Part shown: positions 52,171 to 61,134 of the stretch, one piece after another
Layout: each line of letters starts with the position of its first letter
Numbering within the stretch: position 1 is the first letter of the stretch
NCBI RefSeq assembly: GCF_900105095.1
Contig: NZ_LT629743.1
Span: 1,178,001 to 1,242,000, forward strand
Direction of reading: 5' to 3'
Origin: Erythrobacter sp. HL-111
GTDB taxonomy: Bacteria > Pseudomonadota > Alphaproteobacteria > Sphingomonadales > Sphingomonadaceae
Length of the DNA: 64,000 bases
The notes under the pieces: model-generated
What the model was told of the DNA's origin: nothing
Seen by the model: the letters and a program-made list of their open reading frames with translations, nothing else
The model's database searches: none
Made by a program: the position numbers and the translations under genes

Positions 52171-54339
52171 ATGAACCGCGTCCGCATCCTCGTCCTCAAC
52201 GCCGCCCTCGGCCCGCTCGACTATACCGTGCCGGACGGGATCGAGGCGGGGCCGGGGAGCGTCGTCATCGCCCCGCTCGGGCCGCGGCGGGTGACGGGGA
52301 TCGTGTGGGACGAGGGGCGCCTGCCCGGGGCCGAGGTTCCGGCGGACAAACTGCGCCCGATTATCGGGATCGTCCCCGTCCCGCCGCTGCCGGCACCCTT
52401 GCGCCGCCTCGTCGAATGGACCGCGGACTATTACTGCGCCGCCCTGGCCAGCGTCGCGCGCATGGCGCTGTCAAGCGGCGGGGCGCTGGGCGGGCCGACG
52501 ACGATGACCGAATACCGCCTTGCCGGGGGCGAACCGGCGGGAAGGCTGACCGCGCAGCGCCGGCAGGCGCTCGACCGGTTGCGGCACGAACAGGGCACCA
52601 TCCGCGAACTCGCCGCCGCCGCGGGCGTTTCCGAGGGCGTGCTGCGCGGCATGGTCGGCGCAGGGCTGATCGAGCCGGTCGAGGTCGCGATCGACCGGCC
52701 CTACCGCAGCGCCGATCCCGGCCACCACCGCCCCGATCTCTCGCCCGACCAGCGCGCGGTCGCGGACCGGCTGGTCGAAGCGGTGCGACAGCGGCGGTTC
52801 GCGCCCTTCCTGCTCGACGGGGTCACGGGATCGGGCAAGACCGAAACCTATTTCGAACCCGTCGCCGAGGCCCTGCGCATGGGCCGCCAGGTGCTCGTCC
52901 TGCTGCCCGAAATCGCGCTGACCGAAAATTTCCTCTCCCGCTTCGAAGAGCGTTTCGGCGCGCCCCCGGTGCTGTGGCATTCCTCGCTCAGGTCGACCGA
53001 GCGGCGCCGGGCGTGGCGCGCCATCGCGCAAGCTTCCGCGCAGGTCGTGGTCGGCGCGCGCTCGGCGCTGTTCCTGCCCTATGCCGACCTCGGCCTGATC
53101 GTCGTCGACGAGGCGCACGAGATCAGCTTCAAGCAGGATGACGGCGTGCGCTACAACGCCCGCGACGTATCGGTGATGCGTGCCCGGTTCGAGGACCTGC
53201 CGGTCGTCCTCGCCAGCGCGACCCCCGCGCTCGAAAGCCTCCACATGGCGGAAATCGGCGTCTACGAACGGCTCGAACTGCCGAGCCGGTTCGGCGGGGC
53301 GGAATTGCCCGCGATCCGCATTCTCGACCTCACCCGCGAGAAACCGCCTCGCGGGCGGTGGCTGGCGCAGCCGCTGGTCGATGGTCTGCGCGAACGGCTC
53401 GAACGCGGGGAGCAGTCGCTGCTCTTCCTCAACCGCCGCGGCTATGCCCCGCTCACCCTGTGCCGCAATTGCGGCCACCGCTTCAAATGCCCGAATTGCA
53501 GCGCGTGGCTGGTCGAACATCGCCTGTCGGCGCGCCTCGCCTGCCACCATTGCGGGCTGGAGACGCAGGTGCCGGAACACTGCCCCGAATGCGGCGAAGG
53601 CGACTGCCTCGTCGCCTGCGGGCCGGGCGTGGAACGGATCGCGGACGAGGTCGCGGAACTCTTTCCGCAGGCGCGCGTCGCGGTCGCGACCTCGGACACG
53701 CTCGGCAGCCCGGAACGCGCCGCGCAGTTCATCGCCGAGGCCGAGGCGAAGGCGATCGACGTGATCGTGGGCACGCAGCTCGTCACCAAGGGCTTTCATT
53801 TCCCCGAACTCACGCTGGTGGGCGTGGTCGATGCCGATCTCGGCCTCGAGGGCGGGGACCTGCGCGCGGCCGAGCGGACCTACCAGCAGGTCGCGCAGGT
53901 CGCCGGCCGCGCCGGGCGGGGCGCCAAGCCGGGCGAGGTGCTGATCCAGACCCGCCACCGCGACGCGCCGGTCATCGCCGCCCTTGCCGAAGGCGACCGC
54001 GACGCCTTCTACGCCGCCGAGACCGAGGCGCGGCGCGATGCGGGCGCCCCGCCCTTCGGGCGCTGGGCGGCGATCATCCTGTCATCCGAGGACGAGAAGG
54101 AAGCGCGCGAGGCCGCGGTCCGGCTGGGTGACGCGCGCCCGCACCTCGATGACCTGATGATCCTCGGCCCCGCCCCCGCCCCGCTCGCCCTGCTGCGGGG
54201 CCGCTATCGCTACCGCTTTCTCGTGAATGCAAAGCGCAGCGCGAACCTCCAGGCGGCCTTGCGCGACTGGATCGGGCAGGTCGATTTCGCACCCGGCGTG
54301 CGCGTGGGCATCGATATCGATCCCTATTCCTTCGTGTAG
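52171..54339 (+). CDS. priA: primosomal protein N' (replication restart helicase PriA)
   Basis: Reloads the replisome at stalled forks. The 722-residue order is an N-terminal 3'-end-binding domain (VRILVLNAALGPLDYTVPDG), a winged helix, a helicase core with Walker A DGVTGSGKTETYF and DEAH-like VVDEAHEISFKQDDG, then the zinc module with eight Cys (LCRNCGHRFKCPNCSAW, CHHCGLETQVPEHCPECGEG), and motifs V-VI (GTQLVTKGFHFPELTLV, QVAGRAGRG). Start ATG 52171; upstream in-frame sequence overlaps the DUF2490 gene in another frame and is not used. Confidence 0.95.
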   Translation: MNRVRILVLNAALGPLDYTVPDGIEAGPGSVVIAPLGPRRVTGIVWDEGRLPGAEVPADKLRPIIGIVPVPPLPAPLRRLVEWTADYYCAALASVARMALSSGGALGGPTTMTEYRLAGGEPAGRLTAQRRQALDRLRHEQGTIRELAAAAGVSEGVLRGMVGAGLIEPVEVAIDRPYRSADPGHHRPDLSPDQRAVADRLVEAVRQRRFAPFLLDGVTGSGKTETYFEPVAEALRMGRQVLVLLPEIALTENFLSRFEERFGAPPVLWHSSLRSTERRRAWRAIAQASAQVVVGARSALFLPYADLGLIVVDEAHEISFKQDDGVRYNARDVSVMRARFEDLPVVLASATPALESLHMAEIGVYERLELPSRFGGAELPAIRILDLTREKPPRGRWLAQPLVDGLRERLERGEQSLLFLNRRGYAPLTLCRNCGHRFKCPNCSAWLVEHRLSARLACHHCGLETQVPEHCPECGEGDCLVACGPGVERIADEVAELFPQARVAVATSDTLGSPERAAQFIAEAEAKAIDVIVGTQLVTKGFHFPELTLVGVVDADLGLEGGDLRAAERTYQQVAQVAGRAGRGAKPGEVLIQTRHRDAPVIAALAEGDRDAFYAAETEARRDAGAPPFGRWAAIILSSEDEKEAREAAVRLGDARPHLDDLMILGPAPAPLALLRGRYRYRFLVNAKRSANLQAALRDWIGQVDFAPGVRVGIDIDPYSFV

Positions 54340-54374
54340 AGGCACCAATCACCGCTTCGCTCATTGTCGCCCCG

Positions 54375-55946
54375 ATGCCCGAAACACGCGACCAGCCGAT
54401 CCTCGTGCCCATCCTCGGCGACCAGCTCACCCGGACCCTGTCGAGCCTGCGCGGGCGGACCAAGGACGATACCGTCATCCTGATGATGGAGGTCTGGGAC
54501 GAGGCCACTTACGTCAAGCATCACAAGCAGAAGATCGTCCTGATCTTCTCGGCCATGCGCCATTTCGCGGCCGAACTGCGCGAGGCCGGGTGGACGGTCG
54601 ATTACGTGAAACTGACGGACGAGGGCAATGCGGGCAGCTTCAGCGGCGAGGTCGCGCGCGCGATCGAACGCCACGATCCGCGCGCGATCCGCGTCACCGA
54701 ACCGGGCGAATGGCGCGTCCGGCAGCAATTGGAGGAATGGGAGGACAAGTTCGCCTGCGAAGTCGAAATCCTCCCCGACGACCGGTTCCTTTGCTCGATC
54801 GCCGAATTCCGCGAATGGGCGGAGGGCCGCAAGCACCTCACCATGGAGCATTTCTACCGCGCGATGCGGCGCAGGCTCGACATCCTGATGACCGATGACG
54901 GCAAGCCCGTGGGCGGCGAATGGAACTACGACAGCGAGAACCGCCAGCCGCCGAAGGAAGGCATGGACCCGCCCGCCGTCCCCGATTTCGAACCCGACGC
55001 CGTCACGCGCGAGGTGATCGCGCTCGTCGGCGAGAAATTCTCCGACCACTTCGGCGATCTCGAACCCTTCCGCTGGCCGGTCACCCGCGCGGACGCGGAA
55101 AAGGCCGCCGACGCCTTCTTCGCGGCCCGGATCGAGAAATTCGGCCCCTATCAGGACGCGATGGTGCACGGGGAGGATGACCTCTACCATTCCATGCTCT
55201 CGACCAGCCTCAACTGCGGACTGCTCTTGCCCGAAGACCTGTGCAGGCGCGCCGAGAAGGCCTACGAGGACGGGCGCGCGCCATTGAATTCGGTCGAGGG
55301 CTTCATCCGCCAGATCATCGGCTGGCGCGAATATGTCCGCGGGTTCTACTGGCTGCTGATGCCGGGGCTCGAAAGCGACAACGCGCTCGATGCCCGCCGC
55401 GCCATGCCCGAATTCATGTGGACCGGCGAAACCGACATGCGCTGCCTTGCCGACTGCATCCGCTCGACGCGGGAGGACGCGCACGCCCACCACATCCAGC
55501 GCCTGATGGTGCTCGGCAATTTCTGCCTGCTCGCCGGGATCGAACCGCGGCAGGTGCAGGACTGGTATCTCGTGGTCTATGCCGACGCCTACCAGTGGGT
55601 CGAACTGCCCAATGTCTCGGGCATGGTCCTCTACGCCGACGGCGGCAAGCTCGCGACCAAGCCCTATGCGGCGAGCGGCAATTACATCAACAAGATGTCG
55701 GATTACTGCGCGAAGTGCCGGTATTCGGTAACGAAGAAGACCGGAAAGGACGCCTGCCCGTTCAACCCGCTCTACTGGCATTTCATGGACCGTCACCGCG
55801 AACGGCTGGAAAGCAACCACCGGATCGGGCGGATCTACGCGACCTGGGACCGCATGGGCGAGGACAGGCAGCGCGAATATCTCGAAACCGCGCAGGCCTT
55901 CCTCGACAGCCTCGAACCGGCCCGCAAGGACTGGGCGCGCGCATGA
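54375..55946 (+). CDS. cryptochrome/photolyase family protein, Fe-S bacterial (6-4) photolyase type
   Basis: A 523-residue FeS-BCP class photolyase like PhrB/CryB, which repairs (6-4) photoproducts or acts as a light sensor. The N-terminal antenna domain opens ILVPILGDQLTRTLSSLRGR. The C-terminal FAD domain has GFIRQIIGWREYVRGFYW and GNFCLLAGIEPRQVQDWYL. Cluster cysteines appear as CAKCRY, DACPF and one upstream Cys (SLNCGLLLPEDL). Follows priA by 35 bp, so possibly co-transcribed. The repair-versus-signalling role is open. Confidence 0.93.
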   Translation: MPETRDQPILVPILGDQLTRTLSSLRGRTKDDTVILMMEVWDEATYVKHHKQKIVLIFSAMRHFAAELREAGWTVDYVKLTDEGNAGSFSGEVARAIERHDPRAIRVTEPGEWRVRQQLEEWEDKFACEVEILPDDRFLCSIAEFREWAEGRKHLTMEHFYRAMRRRLDILMTDDGKPVGGEWNYDSENRQPPKEGMDPPAVPDFEPDAVTREVIALVGEKFSDHFGDLEPFRWPVTRADAEKAADAFFAARIEKFGPYQDAMVHGEDDLYHSMLSTSLNCGLLLPEDLCRRAEKAYEDGRAPLNSVEGFIRQIIGWREYVRGFYWLLMPGLESDNALDARRAMPEFMWTGETDMRCLADCIRSTREDAHAHHIQRLMVLGNFCLLAGIEPRQVQDWYLVVYADAYQWVELPNVSGMVLYADGGKLATKPYAASGNYINKMSDYCAKCRYSVTKKTGKDACPFNPLYWHFMDRHRERLESNHRIGRIYATWDRMGEDRQREYLETAQAFLDSLEPARKDWARA

Positions 55947-56298
55947 CAAGGGCGCCGTGCGATCGGTGCCCCACCACCGCGCCGGCCGGAGCGAATCGCA
56001 GACGAATCGTCCCCCGCGATTCGCGCCCCGTCCTGCGCGCGCCACGGCGTGACGGGTTCAGCGGCGATTCAGGAAGACGGAAGGTTCCCGCCCGCTTGGC
56101 CGAACCGGCCAGGACGTTGCCGAAACGCGGCCAGAAGGGCGTCCAATTCAGGATAAGTTAAGCCGTCAAGAAACTGTTGCAAACAACTGAACTGACAACG
56201 CAATTTCTTTAGTACACTTCCCCTTTCCGGCGCAATGTGATACTAAATCCACACGGAGCGCTCCTACCCCCGACCCCCACCCAGTAGGAGTAATCACA
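55947..56298. other. long AT-rich upstream region of the exported unknown protein gene
   Basis: 352 bp without a gene. From about 56155 the sequence is clearly AT-rich (GTTGCAAACAACTGAACTG, CAATTTCTTTAGTACACTT), unlike the flanks, and holds GTTGCAAACAAC, a near-palindrome. This looks like the promoter and operator region of the gene at 56299; no firm -35/-10 pair with good spacing was found. Confidence 0.45.
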
Positions 56299-57111
56299 GT
56301 GCCCTCACCCTCATCCCGGTTCACCGCCGGGCTCGCTGCGGCTGCGCTCGCCGTCACCGCGGCCCCTGCCGCTGCCTATGACTTTCCGTGCTTCGAGGAT
56401 GACCTCGTGGAATCCGCCCGGATCCACGACCTGCGCGTCCTGTTGATGGTCTCGGCGCTCAAATGCCGCTTCGACAACCCGGCGACCCTGCGCGACTACA
56501 CCGACCTGCTCGACAGCAGGGAAGAGCAGTTCAGCCATCACGGCCACAAGGTGCGCGAGGACCTGATGGAGCGGTTCGGCCCGGTGCGCGGCAATGCCGA
56601 GTTCCACACCTACAACACGCGCCTGTCGAATTACCATTCGAAGGTCCAGCCCACTGCCGAGTTGTGCGGGGATGCGAGCGCCTTCATGCGCCTCGCCCGG
56701 CGCGCGGACGATGCGGAGCTCGCGACGCTTTCCGCGCTTGCGACCAACCGCACGGTTTCGGCCTGCCCGGTGAGCGAGGCGCGCTTTGCACCCGCGGAGC
56801 CGACGGAGGCGCGGGAGCGCGATCCCTTCGCCGCGGTCCCGGAGCCGAGCTGGCAGCGCGCGGCGCCCTCGCCGGCCGCCGAACCCGAAGTCGAAATGGT
56901 CGACGGCGTGCCGACCTACAGCGCGCCGAACAGCCTGCCCGGAACCCGGCCCGAACCGCTCGAGCGGGTGGACCTGCCCGCGCAGGTCGCCGCCGCCGAA
57001 ACCGCCGCGGGCGAGGCCGCTGCATCGGGCGATGACGCGAAGGTCGACCAGGCGATCGCCGCGCTTGCCGCCGCGGTCGAGGCGCTGAAGCAGCTCAAGA
57101 CCACGCCTTGA
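56299..57111 (+). CDS. exported protein of unknown function
   Basis: A 270-residue protein with a Sec signal (residues 1-26, ALAVTAAPAAA-YDF). The mature N-terminal half is alpha-helical with four Cys (FPCFEDDL, SALKCRFDN, ELCGDASAF, SACPVSEA) that could form disulfides. The second half is Pro/Glu/Ala-rich, ending in an alanine helix (IAALAAAVEALKQL). No family recognised. The GTG start has TAGGAG 8 bases upstream. A strong terminator follows, so this is a single-gene transcript with a dedicated promoter region. Confidence 0.8.
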   Translation: MPSPSSRFTAGLAAAALAVTAAPAAAYDFPCFEDDLVESARIHDLRVLLMVSALKCRFDNPATLRDYTDLLDSREEQFSHHGHKVREDLMERFGPVRGNAEFHTYNTRLSNYHSKVQPTAELCGDASAFMRLARRADDAELATLSALATNRTVSACPVSEARFAPAEPTEARERDPFAAVPEPSWQRAAPSPAAEPEVEMVDGVPTYSAPNSLPGTRPEPLERVDLPAQVAAAETAAGEAAASGDDAKVDQAIAALAAAVEALKQLKTTP

Positions 57112-57175
57112 CCTGCCGCCCCGCCGCCGGAACCAGGGTGGGAGGGTCCGGCGGCGCGGCGCACACGGTCGCAAG

Positions 57176-57201
57176 AAAAGGGGGTTGGTGGCCCCTTTTT
57201 T
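57176..57201 (+). terminator. rho-independent terminator
   Basis: AAAAGGGG-(GTTGGTG)-GCCCCTTTTTT: a GC stem extended by A-T pairs and a T6 tract, 65 bp after the stop of the exported unknown gene and 30 bp before the second insertion sequence. Confidence 0.85.
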
Positions 57202-57230
57202 GTTGGCCGGCTCGGTTCTTCCCGGGCTAG

Positions 57231-58889
57231 CCCGGATTATTCACCGGCGGTGGTCTGACGGGTTGGCGGGAGTGGCGTAAGCATTTGCATTGTTGTAGGA
57301 ATGTGGTTGCTTAAGCCAGACCTGCAACGGGGCAAAATATGCCACAGACCACACCCGCCGGATGCGATGATAGCGCGTCCGTATTTTCGTTTCCAGCAGT
57401 GCGCGGCAAGAAGGTCACAGCTGCGTTTGACGGCGGCAGGCTGACCTCGGATGGCGGGGTCCTGGTGCTGGCTCAGGCCGAGCGCATGATGGGGCTCTGC
57501 CAGCGGCTTGCGGCGTGTATTGCCGATCCGCGCGATCCTGCTCGGGTGGTTCATCGGCTTGAAGATATCCTGCGCGCGCGGATGTTCGCGATCGCCTGCG
57601 GCTATGAGGATGCCGATGATCTCGACGCTCTGCGCGATGATCCGGGCTTCCGCCTTGCGCTGGGCAAGCTGCCGGGATCGGGTGCGGGGTTGGCCAGCCA
57701 ACCGACGATGAGCCGCTGGGAGAATGCGCCGAGCACGCGCGAGCTGGCAAAGATGCTGGGGATCATGATCGACATCTACTGCGCCAGCTACCCCACTCCG
57801 CCGGCGGCGGTGACGCTGGATATCGATGACACCTGCGACGTCGTGCACGGCTATCAGCAACTCTCCTTCTGGAACGGACATCATGGGGAGCGCTGCTTCC
57901 TGCCGATCCATGTCTACGACACGGCAACGGGCCGGCCGGTGGCGATGCTGCTGCGCACGGGCAAGACGCCTTCTGGCAAGGAGGCGGCAGGGCATATCCG
58001 GCGTCTGGTGCGCCATCTTCGCCGCCACTGGCCTGATACCCACATCACCATCCGCGGTGACGGGCATTATGGACGGCCCGAGGTCATGGCCTTCTGCGAG
58101 GCGGCCCATGTCGATTACGTGTTCGGTCTGCCGACCAACGCCGCGCTGCGCGCTGATCCGGTTATCGTCACTGCCGCCGATGCCTGCGCGGTCCGCCGCG
58201 CCGAGTGCCAACTCCCGGTCCTGCGCAGCTATGCCGAGACCCGCTACGGCGCGAAGAGCTGGAACCGCCAGCGCCGCGTCGTCGCCAGGATCGAGGCCAG
58301 CACGCTGGGCATGGATATCCGCTATGTCGTCACATCGCTAACCCAAGGCTCGGCTGAATACATCTATGACACGCTCTACTGTGCGCGCGGGCAGGCCGAG
58401 AACTTGATCAAGCTGCACAAGACCCAGCTGGCCAGTGACCGCACCTCGTGCCGGTCGGCGAACGCCAACCAGATGCGCCTGATCCTGCACACCGCTGCCT
58501 ACTGGCTGCTGTGGCGCGTTCAGCAGGCGATCCCAAAGACCACCGCTCTGGCAAAAGCCGAGTTTACGACCCTGCGCCTGCGGCTGCTCAAGGTTGCTGC
58601 CCGCGTCATGGAAAGCGCCACCCGAATCCGCGTAGCGTTCGCCTCTGCGTGCCCCGATGCCGATCTGATGCGTGCCATCGTTCTCGCGCTCAAGCCTGCG
58701 CCGACGTAGCGGGCGCGGCAGTGCCGCAGAAACCCCGAGCCAAGTCCTTCAACCAGAAAAGCCCATCGATCACAGCGCGGTGAAACAGACGCCAGCGGTG
58801 CCGCACGCCCGCTCTACGCCGCCGCACGCAGCAGTGGCGTCAAGCTCGCGCCGAGAGGCGCCCAACCGCATCGCCGTGAATAAGAGAGG
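57231..58889 (+). mobile_element. IS1380-family insertion sequence, copy 2
   Basis: A 1659-bp element, same length and orientation as copy 1, with the same terminal inverted repeats. It is flanked by a perfect 4-bp target duplication CTAG (57227-57230 and 58890-58893). Element position 19 (57249) is G where copy 1 has A; no other difference was noticed by eye. It lies between a transcription terminator and the GST gene and interrupts no gene. Confidence 0.95.
57339..58709 (+). CDS. IS1380-family transposase (copy 2)
   Basis: A 456-residue DDE transposase with the same translation as the copy at 36104 (probable triad D161 or D163, D241, E354). It is intact. The two identical transposases point to recent transposition in this lineage or to gene conversion between the copies. 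Confidence 0.95.
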   Translation: MPQTTPAGCDDSASVFSFPAVRGKKVTAAFDGGRLTSDGGVLVLAQAERMMGLCQRLAACIADPRDPARVVHRLEDILRARMFAIACGYEDADDLDALRDDPGFRLALGKLPGSGAGLASQPTMSRWENAPSTRELAKMLGIMIDIYCASYPTPPAAVTLDIDDTCDVVHGYQQLSFWNGHHGERCFLPIHVYDTATGRPVAMLLRTGKTPSGKEAAGHIRRLVRHLRRHWPDTHITIRGDGHYGRPEVMAFCEAAHVDYVFGLPTNAALRADPVIVTAADACAVRRAECQLPVLRSYAETRYGAKSWNRQRRVVARIEASTLGMDIRYVVTSLTQGSAEYIYDTLYCARGQAENLIKLHKTQLASDRTSCRSANANQMRLILHTAAYWLLWRVQQAIPKTTALAKAEFTTLRLRLLKVAARVMESATRIRVAFASACPDADLMRAIVLALKPAPT

Positions 58890-58928
58890 CTAGAACCGCA
58901 GGGGCGAGGCAAAAGGGGGAGACAGGCC

Positions 58929-59561
58929 ATGCTCACGATCCATCACCTGCGGATCTCGCAGTCGGAACGCATCGTGTGGCTGGCCGAGGAACTGGGGCTC
59001 GACTACGACCTCAAGCTCTACGACCGCGATCCCGAAACGCGGCTCGCCCCGCCGGAACTGAAGGCGCTGCACCCGATGGAGATCGCGCCGGTCATCACCG
59101 ATGGCGACCTGGTGCTGGGCGAAAGCGGGGCGATCGTCGAATATATCGTCGGGAAATACGCGCCCGACACCGCGCTCGTCCCCGGCCCCGATCATCCCGA
59201 TTTCGCGGACCATCTCTACTGGTTCCATTTCGCCAACGCGACCTTCATGACGAACGGCATGATGCAGATCGCCGTCGCCGCGGTGGGTGCCGAGATGCCG
59301 CCGCCGCTGGCGAAACGGGTGACGAACGCGTGGCAGCAGATCGAGCGGCGGCTGGGCGAAGCGGACTGGTTCGGCGGGAGCGCGCTCACCACCGCGGACA
59401 TCATGATGGTGTTCCAGCTCACCACCAGCCGCGCGTTCCGCGACCAGGGCATCGACCACCTGCCCAATCTCAGGGCCTATCTGCAACGGATCGGTGCGCG
59501 CGAGGCCTACCGCCGGGCGATGGCGAGGGCCGAGCCCGGTTTCACGCCCAAGCTCGACTGA
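58929..59561 (+). CDS. glutathione S-transferase family protein
   Basis: A 210-residue GST. The N-terminal thioredoxin-like domain opens LTIHHLRISQSERIVWLAEE, with the cis-Pro and glutathione-binding stretch MEIAPVITDGDLVLGESGAI (Glu-Ser motif), followed by an all-helical C-terminal domain with the N-capping region LTTADIMMVFQL. Cytoplasmic. The ATG lies only 39 bp beyond the right end of insertion sequence copy 2, so native upstream promoter sequence is displaced. GGGGGAGA lies just upstream. Confidence 0.92.
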   Translation: MLTIHHLRISQSERIVWLAEELGLDYDLKLYDRDPETRLAPPELKALHPMEIAPVITDGDLVLGESGAIVEYIVGKYAPDTALVPGPDHPDFADHLYWFHFANATFMTNGMMQIAVAAVGAEMPPPLAKRVTNAWQQIERRLGEADWFGGSALTTADIMMVFQLTTSRAFRDQGIDHLPNLRAYLQRIGAREAYRRAMARAEPGFTPKLD

Positions 59562-59598
59562 GCCGGGAACAGCCGCGGCGCGCAAGCGTCGATCTGTC

Positions 59599-60516
59599 AT
59601 GACCTATTCCTTCGACACGCCATGCGGGGTCGAGCAGGGCTTTCGCGCGATCGCCGACTACCAGATCGGCGCGGCGCTGCGCGAACTCGACCGCGGCGAA
59701 CGCGAGCGCGAGGAGATCGTTCACGACGTGCGCCTGCGCTGCAAGAAGCTGCGCGGCCTCATCCGCCTCGTGCGCCCCGCCTTTCCCGATTACAAGGCCG
59801 AGAACAAGGCCTTCCGCGCGATCGCCCACCTGTTCGAGGACATGCGCGATGCCAAGGTGATGCAGGATACCTACGACCTCGTCATCGCCGCGCACGAGGA
59901 GCAGGTCGACCGCAGCGCCTTCGCCAGCGTGCGCCGCGAGATGACGAACCGGCGCAAGGCCGTGCACGACCGCGCCGACTGGGGGGCGGTCAAGGCCGAG
60001 GCGCGCGCGGCGCTCGCCGAAGCGCGCGAACGGGCGCGCGGCTGGAGCCTAGAGGCGGACGGCTGGAAAGCGCTCTCGGGCGGGCTCGCCAAGACGCACG
60101 GGCGCGCGGTCGAGGCGATGGCGAAGGCCCGCGCCGAGCCGACCGGGGCCAACCATCACGAATGGCGCAAGCGGGCGAAATACCACTGGTATCACACGCG
60201 CCTGCTCAAGCACGCCTTCCCGCAGGCGCTCAAACCCCGGGCGGAGACGGTCCACGACCTCACCGACCTGCTGGGCGATCACCACGATCTTAACGTCTTC
60301 GTCGCGACGATCGAGGGCGAGCCCGCGGCCTTCGGCGAGCCGGAGACGATCGCGCTCCTCGGCGCGATGGCGGAACGGCTGGCGGCCGACCTCGAAGAGC
60401 GTGCCGGGGCGCTCGGCGAGCGACTCTTCGCGGAGGACACGGACACGCTCACCGACCGCTGGGGCGCGTGGTGGGACGCCTGGCGGGCGCAGGAGCGGCG
60501 CAGCGATGCCGCCTGA
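59599..60516 (+). CDS. CHAD domain protein
   Basis: A 305-residue CHAD protein: two four-helix bundles rich in conserved His/Arg/Lys (IVHDVRLRCKKLRGLIRLVR, then HHEWRKRAKYHWYHTRLLKH and LTDLLGDHHDLNVF). CHAD domains bind polyphosphate. It overlaps the following CYTH-domain gene by 11 bp, keeping the well-known CHAD-CYTH association as two separate but coupled genes. 37 bp after the GST gene. Confidence 0.92.
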   Translation: MTYSFDTPCGVEQGFRAIADYQIGAALRELDRGEREREEIVHDVRLRCKKLRGLIRLVRPAFPDYKAENKAFRAIAHLFEDMRDAKVMQDTYDLVIAAHEEQVDRSAFASVRREMTNRRKAVHDRADWGAVKAEARAALAEARERARGWSLEADGWKALSGGLAKTHGRAVEAMAKARAEPTGANHHEWRKRAKYHWYHTRLLKHAFPQALKPRAETVHDLTDLLGDHHDLNVFVATIEGEPAAFGEPETIALLGAMAERLAADLEERAGALGERLFAEDTDTLTDRWGAWWDAWRAQERRSDAA

Positions 60517-60997
60517 CACGCCGGGGCGCGAGATCGAGCGCAAGTTCCTCGTCGAGGGCGATGGCTGGCGCGAGGACGCCGAAAGCTCGAAGCGGCTGCG
60601 GCAGGCCTATCTCGCGCTGACCGAGCGCGCGCAGGTGCGGGTGCGGATCGTCGACGGGGAGAACGCGACGCTCACGATCAAGTCCGCCGATCCCGCCGAA
60701 GCGCGCGCGGAATTCGAATACGCCGTGCCGGTGGAGGAGGCCGAGGCGATGATCGACCTTGGCAAGACGCGCGTGCTCGAGAAGCGGCGCCATGTCGTGC
60801 CCGCAGCCCATGGGCGCGAATGGGAGATCGACGTCTTCGAAGGCGCGCTCGCCGGGCTCGTCCTCGCCGAGATCGAACTGGGCGAGGAAGCGGAGGAGGT
60901 CGCCCTTCCCGATTGGTGCGGACGCGAGGTGACGGGCGACGAACGCTTCTACAACGCCGCCCTCGCCGGGGCCGATGCGCCGCCTGCCGTGGACTGA
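60506..60997 (+). CDS. CYTH domain protein, inorganic triphosphatase-like
   Basis: A 163-residue CYTH/triphosphate tunnel metalloenzyme. The signature ExExK appears as REIERKFLV, and alternating basic and acidic strands follow (LRQAYLAL, VRVRIVDGENATLTIKS, RAEFEYAVPV, EWEIDVFEG, LVLAEIELG). These hydrolyse inorganic triphosphate or related substrates. Translation is coupled to the CHAD gene. Confidence 0.92.
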   Translation: MPPDTPGREIERKFLVEGDGWREDAESSKRLRQAYLALTERAQVRVRIVDGENATLTIKSADPAEARAEFEYAVPVEEAEAMIDLGKTRVLEKRRHVVPAAHGREWEIDVFEGALAGLVLAEIELGEEAEEVALPDWCGREVTGDERFYNAALAGADAPPAVD

Positions 60998-61134
60998 TAA
61001 AGATCAATCATTTGCGAATTCTATCAATCCTACCTCACAGCTCGTCTAGCCGGCGGGCGAAAACCGGAACGGGATCCGCGCGGATGTTTTCCATCGGCAA
61101 GACCCCTTGAACGAACAGACGAGGAGACGATCCC

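Noticed and set aside
61051..61090. Possible EcfG promoter upstream of the DUF4142 gene (GGAAC followed by TGTTTT)
   Set aside because: The spacer is only 14-15 bp and the -10 does not match CGTT.
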